64,000 nt of DNA, taken from contig NC_081415.1 of NCBI RefSeq assembly GCF_030272615.1, forward strand, positions 422,619,757-422,683,756, given 5' to 3'. Positions 56,485 through 64,000 of this stretch are shown here, piece by piece (position 1 is the first letter of the stretch; the number at the start of each line of letters is the position of its first letter). The stretch is from Cryptomeria japonica (lineage: Eukaryota > Streptophyta > Pinopsida > Cupressales > Cupressaceae). The notes beneath the pieces were generated by a model. It was not told the DNA's origin. It did not search any database and worked only from the letters and a program-made list of their open reading frames with translations. Both the position numbers and the translations under genes were made by a program.

Positions 56485-59400
56485 GTTGTGTGTAGGGGCT
56501 CAAGATATAGAAATTGAAGTACAAGTCGAGCCTGATTTAGATATTAGAGAAAATGAGGCTGCAGAACATATCGACCTTTATGTTATGGAGGAGGGCCAAT
56601 TACAAACAATGGATGTTGTAAAGGGATCTATATTTCTCTCTTCTACCACAAAACTTGAGCATATGAGAGTAGCTAAATAAATGAATAGAATAATATCTCA
56701 TTCAAATTTAGATCATTTACTTGAAATGGATATGGAGAAATTGAAATTTTATGTTGAACAACCTAGACATACTACTAAGAGGTCAATGAATAAATCTACA
56801 ATGGAAATGATCAATGCTCATTTCAATAATCTTGATACACTTGAACAAGCCCAACTATTATTAATTCTACTTCTTCATAGTGAGCTAAAAGATCCATTAC
56901 AATTGTTGGGTATAGATTTGACATTGAAAAAGAGAAAAAATTCACACCTAGAAAAAGATATTGTTCAAAATGTTAACAATGGCTTGGGCTCCATTGGAAA
57001 AAGGATTTAGATCAACGGATAAGGCCATTTCAAGAAGAGTGATGTTGACATCTATGGTAAGCGAAAAACAACCAAAAAAAGATAAATCTCTTCACTTTCA
57101 ACTAAAATTGGTTTCAGTAGGGAGACACTAACAAAATATGTGAAAATGAGAAAGGTTTTGGATGATAGTTTGGAAGACAATTAGGTAATTATGCGTAGAT
57201 CTCTTTGTTTTGACAATATTGAAGATGTTGTTAGGAACTTGATCTCAACTTTTTGGAATGATCATACCCATCCATCATCAAATACAAGAGATGCTATTAG
57301 ACATAGGATTGGATCCAAGAATTATGAACAACATACAAAATATTGGCTAGACATAACACAACTTGAGATGTATGTCAACTTTTGTAATTGAAATCCTCAT
57401 ATAAAGATTGGCAAACAATGTTTGAAAGGTTAAAACCATACTAAGAAAATATAAACAAGGTTTTTGAAACTTGTTGTTGTCATTATCATATTGAATTTGA
57501 TCTCTACTATTAGGTGTTTTGAAAGATAAGAGAAGAAAGTGATGGATTGAATCAAAATGCACCTCCTAAATGAGTAAGTTAGTTCATAAAATCCATCTTA
57601 TGTGCTCAATTAGGTGATGATAATGCAATTGAACAAATAAAATGCATAAAAGAACTTTGTGAAACATGTCAAAATTTGGCTAATATGCCTTTGAGAAATG
57701 AAGATACCGATTCGACGAGGATAGTAAATTGCAAGTGTTATAAGTACGTAAAGTAAATTTTGGGAAATAATTTACAAGGTTGAACTATTTAAAAGAGGAG
57801 ATACATATTGGAACATATGGAAATTTTTTGTAAATTGATACAACCATACATACATCGTGCCTTTTTTGCCAAGTGGCAAGCACAACAATTTCAAACACTT
57901 AGAGATACTTTCCCACCTAGAACAATTCTATCAATAGTTGCTTTTGTGGAAAATTACTCTTTTGTACATCAACAAGAGACTCAATCAGAATATTAATTTT
58001 CAAAGCAGATTACTATTACGATGCATATGTGTTATCGACATGTACAATTGGATTTGGATGGTGTTGACAATACATTTGATGCAAGATTCATCAAGAAAGA
58101 ATAACACTTTTATATTAGTGATGATAAAGAGTGTGCCACACTTTTTGTACAACATCACTTTAAGATTTTTTTTGATGATTTAAAAAACAAGGGTGTAAAA
58201 TTTGAAAAGAATTTTGTATGGTCAAATGGATGTGTGACACAATTCAAATCATCACAACCATTTTATGCACCATGTAGATATCATTGATATTACCATATAC
58301 CACCCTTTTGGAGTTTCTTTGAGAGTGGGCATGGAAAGGGTGAACATAATGGCATAAGAGCTTGCATCAAATATGCTCTAAGAAAGTATCAAATGAGTTA
58401 TGTATAAGATCATATAAAAAATGCTATGATGTTGTTGAATGGTGTAAGAAACACTTTGTATCGAATGAGGTTGGTATATCTCCAGGAACGAACTGGTACA
58501 TTCCACATAGAGTGTTCTGGGAGATATCAGGTATGTAAATTGTTTGGATTTCAAGTTCTTTAAATTTACATGTATTGTTTAAATCTCAATTTTAGATTCA
58601 CTTGATATAATTTATACATCCAAGTGTGGATAGAATACCAATGCATGGATGTAAGAGGGTAGAGAAAACAAGATCTTTGCATCGTGTCATGAGTATAGAT
58701 AGACCATCATGGACATTGTACACTGTCATGTCCCCTTTCTAAAGTGGACATCAGAGATGAAGGAGTTGGCCTATCATTGGAGTCTCGTAGGCTAGCAGAG
58801 GTTGATTGGGACTCATTCAGTGCATATAGTGACTGGATTTTGGATTTACAGGCAATTTGGAGCCAGTTTGGAGCAGTTCCTAGATTTTAGGGATGAGACT
58901 GCCAGTTGATCCATGATTTTCGACATCAGTCACAGACAGGTGACAGGTTCAGTTTCAGGCTTTTGGTGTGTTTCGAGCTTTTTGTAGCTATTTGGGTTAT
59001 ATTTTTAATATATTTAAATATTTCCTAAGTTAGCGTTTTAATATTTTAAATAAGGCTATGTCTATAGCCATTTCAGAGTAATAAGGGCTTTTTGGCTTCA
59101 TCTGGATTCGTATGCCCATGTGTTATAGCTCGTTGGAAAGGTCTTGAACTTTTCTAAATGATTTTCACTTGTTAGGGTCCTTTTGGCACTTGGAGTTCTT
59201 TTATATTGAAAAAGTGGTGTTTTTTCTATAATTGGATGCCCAATATTGGGAAATATGACTTTATATTAAAGCACACTTTTCATATATCTTTAGGGTTTGA
59301 TTTGGAAGGAAATAGATATAAGGAGTAGGAAACCTAATTTCTCATTATCTTTTACATATTGAAAACTTGTTTGGTGCGATATTGCTCTGGTAGAGCAATT

Positions 59401-60880
59401 CTTCAATTTGGGATGCAAACCCCATGATTGGTACTGGTTGGGACATAGCCCTCAGCTATTGATTGGCAGTGGATACTTTTGGCATTGGCATTATTGGTCA
59501 GAGTGTATGCGCTATTCCTTGTGGAGATTCAAATTGCTTGGTGAGGGTTTCAGTAGGGTGGTTGAATTTCCCAGCTAGGGCGTGATTGTTTCAGCTTGAT
59601 ACCACCATTACAACAAGTACATTTTACGTTGGAAGTGGTGAAGAGTTTCATTCAGCCATATCTGGTGTTCTTGGTTTGTGTTCATCATCTACCCTTTAGT
59701 TGGCACCATTATTGGATGTAAGCACATCCCCAGTGCGTAGGGAATAATCTGGATATTATAAATCAGAAATCTGCCTGGTACGATTTGTACCAATTCTGAT
59801 TTAATTGAATGTTCTTACTTGTTTCAGCTTCCTTCCTTATTTGTTGTTCTTTATTCATTACTTGCTTATATATTCAAAAAAAATACAAAAAGAAAGCAAA
59901 CATTCTTCAACTTCTCTCTATTATGTAAGACCATTAGCAAAATCACAGGAAAAATATAGTTTATTATTTTAAAAATTACAACGGATCAACAAGGGGATCC
60001 ATCAGGGATCTTTCATACACAAGGGATTACTCTTGTTTTTGTAATGCATGCATTTAAAAAAACTTTGCATGCAACAACCAAAAATGTGGATGTGCTAGTG
60101 AATGGAATTTGGTGCCACTAGTCATTACCGACACATACCACAAAGATGAGGCCAAATCTTTGAAGAAATTCCTTTGATTCAACTGATTATGATAATATTT
60201 TAGGACTGATTAAAAAAGGTACATGTGTAAAATAAATTTAATGTTGACTATGTATACATGTACTTTAAATTTAAAAATTCGATTTGTGAGTTATTTAATT
60301 TGAAAGTGGATAGAACTCAACTTCTTTTGTAACAAATTTCCCCTAAAAATTTGGTGTAGGAGATGTTTTTATAGTTACAACAGAGCATGGAAACATAGAA
60401 GGTGTTAGTTATTATTTATTGCATTGCACATAAGAGAGGAATAACTAACAAAACCTGAAATAAAACGATGGAATTTTGTTTCACAAAGATTCGTTTAAAT
60501 ATATATATAAAGAGAGAGATATTCAATATATATCATGATTTAAATTTAGATTCTTACATCAATTATGATAATGAGATTTAAAATAATATGTATGTACATT
60601 AACACCAAGTATATGTTATAATTTACCTTGAGTGAAAATGTTATGTATATCTTACCTTAGGTTCATGTTGTTTCCCATGTAGATTCAGTTGTATTGCAAG
60701 TGACCTATCTCAAACAACTCAAAATTGTTCAACATGGGATTCATGAAAGGCATATCAATATAGTCACCTAGTAATTGCTATCGCCTTAGATCTTCATCCA
60801 GTTACACATGTATGTGGACATCATAAATGGAAACTAGACAGTGATGATTATGATAAATTATGAATGTTATTGAAGAGCGG
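56485..60880 (+). pseudogene. DDE-like transposase relic, split, with a nested solo LTR
   Basis: Open segments from 56485 onward (56681-57010, 57191-57391, 57808-57996, 58130-58530) read as one protein with stops and shifts. Landmarks: CKELCETCQNL-type Cys pair (57650), FAKWQAQQFQTLRDTFP (57870), VAFVENYSFVHQQ (57940), TLFVQHHFKIFFDDL (58140), FVWSNGCVTQFKSS (58215), and FWSFFESGHGKGEHNG (58308). These resemble a plant/animal protein group with V-D-F-x-E-N, W-S-D-G-C and H-G-K-G-E motifs, which look like a D-D-E triad. Here both Asp positions are changed (Ala and Asn); Glu remains. A GTATGT donor at 58531 and an AG near 58625 give a next exon (VDRIPMHGCKRVEKTRSLH), which continues across a solo LTR into a Cys-rich part (YSCFCNACI, CNNQKCGC). 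Later pieces lie at 60360-60440 and 60660-60780. I recall the family only by motif, so the name is tentative. Confidence 0.6.
58724..60015 (+). mobile_element. Solo LTR (1292 bp) with TACAC target duplication
   Basis: TGTCATGTCCCC starts at 58724 and the copy ends CTTTCA at 60015. TACAC is present on both sides (58719-58723 and 60016-60020). The transposase reading frame before (WTLYT) continues directly after (RDYSCFC), so the insertion split an exon. No internal region is present, so it is a solo LTR left by recombination. Confidence 0.9.
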
Positions 60881-61056
60881 GCTTAACCACTTGCTTGAGT
60901 TGGAACTTATAGTAGTGTTTGAACTTATGAATTGATTTATATTATCAAGTAAATGCATATGATATATTTATAGTCACTTGAGTTTGTAAATGCATATGAT
61001 GTTTAAATTAAGTTTGTAAACACATTCTATGATATTTATATTAAGCTTGTATTTAA

Positions 61057-62200
61057 TTGAAAGTAATTGTTTCGAGAATGAGGTGTATTTCAAGTCAAAG
61101 TCATCTTGGAGGTAATTGTTTCAAGAATGAGGTATATTTCAAGTCACTTTCATCTTCAAAGTAATTGTTTCAACAATGTATATTTCGAGTTAAATTCATC
61201 TTGGAAGTAATTGTTTCAAGAATGAGGTATATTTCAAGTCAAATTCATCTTGGAAGTAATTGTAGACACCTAAAATTGTCATGTCTAATTAAATAAATAT
61301 TTTATTTATTTAATTATTTTAGCCTAATTCTTCTATTAATTAAATAAATCTTTATTTATTTAATTAATTCATTTATCCTCTTCTAGCCTTATTTCTCATT
61401 TAAATAAATACATTTATTTATTGAAATTATCCCTTTTCCTAAATTAAATAAATACTTTTATTTATTTAATTGATCCCACTTCTTCTATTAATTAAATAAA
61501 TCTTTATTTATTTAATTAATTCATTAACCTTTTCTACCCATGACACATGTCATTCATCTCTTAATTCATACACTACCTACCCCTTTCATTTTTTTTATTA
61601 TTTTTTTTACCTACCCTCTAATCATACCCGACCTCTTTTACACCTCAATCTTATCCCTCCATTTCTTATGGTGTCTTCTATATAAGGAGATGCTTCCTTC
61701 ATTATCAAACCCTGGCTAATTCAATTATGCATTTGACTACACTACGCTTTTCATATGAGATCCTACTTGCTACCACATTCCGTTCTTTGTTGAGCTCTTG
61801 TGCTTATAAAATCTGAGAGCAAATATATCAAGCAAGATCAATGGAGATAGGAAGAATGCAGATTCAAACCCTATTGGACATGTGATGGTATAATCTTTGT
61901 GATTTCATTTGATTTACATTGTCTTAGGTAATCTTCATATGTTATGGTGGATCTTTGTTGTTGTTAGGCTAGGGTTTTGTGGTTGAATTCATTTAGTCTT
62001 TCAATATTGTTGTTTATCCACTTTCACCATATACGGTAACTGTTTATAGAATGAGGTATATATAAAGTCAAATTCATCTTGGAAGTAATTATTTCAAGAA
62101 TGAGGTATATTTCAAGTTAAATATTTGAGTTCTCTTAGAGAACCATACAAACTTAGGATCAAACACTTGCACTAGTAATTGTTGAAAAAGAATGAGGTAT
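61057..62200 (+). repeat. ~49-bp minisatellite, interrupted by an LTR
   Basis: GTAATTGTTTCAAGAATGAG units start at 61063, 61112, 61161, 61206 and 61256, then resume after the LTR at 62036, 62085 and about 62175. Unit spacing is 45-50 bp. Each unit contains GTATATTTCAAGTCAAA and TTCATCTTGGAA parts. Confidence 0.9.
61261..62035 (+). mobile_element. Solo LTR (~775 bp) inside the minisatellite
   Basis: It begins TGTAGACACCTAAAATTG and includes a CTATATAAGG TATA-like site near 61680 and ATCTGAGAGCA at 61810. Flanks are GTAAT (61256-61260) and GTAAC (62036-62040), a 5-bp duplication with one change. The right end lacks a clear CA. It is related to the LTR at 5429-6560, which begins with an aligned sequence and the same AAATAAATATTTTAT run. 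Confidence 0.75.
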
Positions 62201-62242
62201 ATTTCAAGTCAAAACCATGTTGAGAGTCAAATTCATCTTTAA

Positions 62243-62640
62243 CATGGGACCCCTTGATACATGATCTCACATTGACCCCTTGAGACATAAGATCCCTTAA
62301 TACATAAGACCCCTTAAGACATTGGCCCCTTAAGACCCCTTAAGGCATTGACCCATTAAGACATAAGACCCCTTAAGGCATGATCCTTAGGACACCTGAC
62401 GACACAATAACTCTTGGATGATACTCATAAAGAAATGGGACCCCTTAAGATATCATCTCGAAACCCCTTAAGACTTAGGACCCTTTAAGACATGATATCA
62501 TGACCCCTTAAGATTATTATGCTCCTAGTTGAGAATTGATTGATGATTATATTTCTTGGCCTTGCTTATTCGTATCTTCTCGTATTTGGTCAAATCAACC
62601 TTTGTAGATGCACTATTGTAGGACCCCTTAAGAATATTTT
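62243..62640 (+). repeat. GACCCCTTAAGACAT short-unit array
   Basis: About fourteen copies of ACCCCTTAAGACAT(AA) and variants (CCCCTTGAGACAT, CCCTTAATACAT, CCCTTTAAGACAT) at 15-40 bp spacing. CTTAAG is palindromic. The array follows the minisatellite directly. No coding frame. Confidence 0.85.
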
Positions 62641-63695
62641 AAACTTACATTAAAGCGATCTTAAATGAATGACTTAATATATCCATATTGATTGGTTGAT
62701 TAGATGAGGCACATGCCACACCTTGATAAGTTAAAGAGTAATTTAATATCATGGAGTTTAAAGAGTAGTTTAATGTCACATATTTATATATTTTTTAACC
62801 AGGTCTAGAGCTAGATGGTAAATGAAGACATAGTTATATATTTCTAAAACATATTACTATAATTATAATTTACATATTAAACAATATTGTATGTAGTGTT
62901 TGAAATTATTTTGAAGCACACATGCAAGTGTGTAAGTATTCAAGCATACATATATATAAGAAATATGTCAATCAAATCAAATCAAATCGATCCACAATTT
63001 CATTTAAACATGTGTACATGATCCACATAAGTTTACATGTATGTATGATCCATAATTTATTCAAATATAGAACATAAACACGTGCATGCACATATATAGA
63101 TGAATAAGTAAACATGCACACACAATCATAAACAAACATGTCAAACATGGACCTAGAGATCTAAATGCAAATACACTTAATTTCAACGTATCATCAAATG
63201 CATATAAACATGTATCATCGAATGTGTCATCAATTGTATATACCAACGCATGTCAAATGTGCATGTATATAATCAAATGTGTCAAAACATATATAAACAT
63301 CTTTATGCATATATAAAATATATATCTGTCCAAACACATGCGGATGTGCAAATGCCTAGCTAGATGGCTCAGCCTGGTCAGCATGACGACTCCTAGTTGA
63401 GTGATTGATCCTCTAAGTGAGAATCTTGCTTTGATGGATGTGTCGAGCCCTGGAGATAAAATTAAACACATGTTAAATACATTATTTCATAAAATTATTT
63501 AAAAGAATGTAGTATATTTAAATACATATATACATGTGTACACATATGTATATACAAATTTAAAACTCACATGTCCACCAATAGTAGTATCATCAATTGA
63601 ATCTCAACGATAAATAATTTACTTAAAAAACATTTAAATTTTATTTTATTTTTATTTTTTAAATTGTCCAAGTTTGCGTGTTTTATAACATGTAC
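62641..63695. other. Non-coding stretch with CATGTATA-type alternating sequence
   Basis: Positions 62930-63320 and 63510-63560 are rich in alternating purine-pyrimidine phrases (ACATGTATGTA, CATATATA). A minus-strand stretch at 63450-63355 (Arg/His/Ser-rich, after an AG) could be a short exon of the partial gene to the right, but support is weak. Confidence 0.35.
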
Positions 63696-64000
63696 CTAAA
63701 TATCATGTGGTGTACGATCCTCAGACACTTCTATAATGATCATGTCCATAAAATCATCAGTTGTCTCCGAAGCTACTCTTGTATGAGATTGATACATGTT
63801 TCCCACTAATAAGGAATGCATGGGATTATGCAGTTGAGTCGGTATTGACAACAACTCAGAATATGTCAACAAATCCATATAACCCATCGACTTCTGCATC
63901 GTGTCCAAGTCAAAATCCTTTGGGCTAGGCTCAAACATATGATTCTCAATGCTTATCGAAGGATCAGTAGCTTGTGCATCTACCTCTACAACAACTAAAT
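63696..64000 (-). CDS. Partial unknown coding region at window edge
   Basis: The minus-strand frame is open from the right edge to a stop near 63696 (about 100 codons). It is acidic, with VVVEVDAQATDPSIS, KDFDLDTMQKSMGY and DDFMDMIIIEVSEDRTPHD. A GTACATG follows the last codon, so the end may be a splice donor instead of the stop. There is no recognised domain. Composition is similar to the acidic start of the transposase relic at 56490, but this is not evidence of homology. Confidence 0.35.
   Translation of the reverse strand, partial: LVVVEVDAQATDPSISIENHMFEPSPKDFDLDTMQKSMGYMDLLTYSELLSIPTQLHNPMHSLLVGNMYQSHTRVASETTDDFMDMIIIEVSEDRTPHDI

Noticed and set aside
61261-62035. Full-length element instead of solo LTR.
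   Set aside because: The minisatellite resumes in register right after it, leaving no room for an internal region.

Overview
The window looks like intergenic DNA from a very large plant genome, most likely a gymnosperm (conifer). It is AT-rich, packed with nested and decayed retroelements, and has no complete host gene. The plant assignment rests on split gene fragments with GT-AG introns, a plant-type nucleobase-ascorbate transporter, plant mobile domain (PMD) sequences, and Copia and Gypsy elements with plant-style primer-binding sites. The conifer assignment is an inference; no search was possible.

Layout. 1-6560: the ends of two related LTR elements (called Z and A here). Each carries an antisense PMD gene followed on the + strand by a hairpin, a polypurine tract and an LTR start. 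7257-10140: a broken, unrecognised coding region. 11432-12310 (-): an intact acidic coiled-coil ORF with its own 5' end repeated in inverted orientation. 14331-15886 (-): seven consecutive exons of a nucleobase-ascorbate transporter with disabling changes. 18951-19811: a retroposon with 11-bp target duplications. 20000-25800: AT-rich DNA with a 413-bp duplication, telomere-like repeats, a long TA microsatellite and a LINE 3' fragment. 27510-30960 (-): a second broken, unrecognised coding region, preceded by a short-motif array and an 81-bp tandem repeat. 32600-41313: Copia LTRs and gag-pol pieces around a foreign 3.7-kb segment. 41437-55071: a 13.6-kb non-autonomous Gypsy-like element (B) with both LTRs, a gag region, no recognisable pol, and an antisense PMD gene. 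55072-60880: a duplicated flank, a pyrimidine-rich tract and a split DDE-like transposase relic holding a solo LTR. 61057-62640: two minisatellite-like arrays, one interrupted by an LTR. 63696-64000 (-): the edge of another unrecognised coding region.

The most interesting signal is the recurring package in elements Z, A and B. Each has an antisense PMD gene whose first exon is exactly 25 codons (75 nt) and ends at a GT donor. In each, the intron carries an array of short, mostly palindromic motifs: a GCGCTAA type in Z and A, a TCGTACGA type in B. Each has a hairpin directly before a TCAAAGAGGGG polypurine tract. Element B also has an array of small hairpins with a constant 14-nt loop and changing but complementary stems. 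Element B is flanked by a 519-bp direct repeat instead of a 5-bp target duplication, which suggests a recombinant between two insertions or an assembly chimera.

All intact-looking frames here should be read as mobile-element or relic sequence. Stop codons in the PMD and transporter copies are largely explained by C-to-T type changes.
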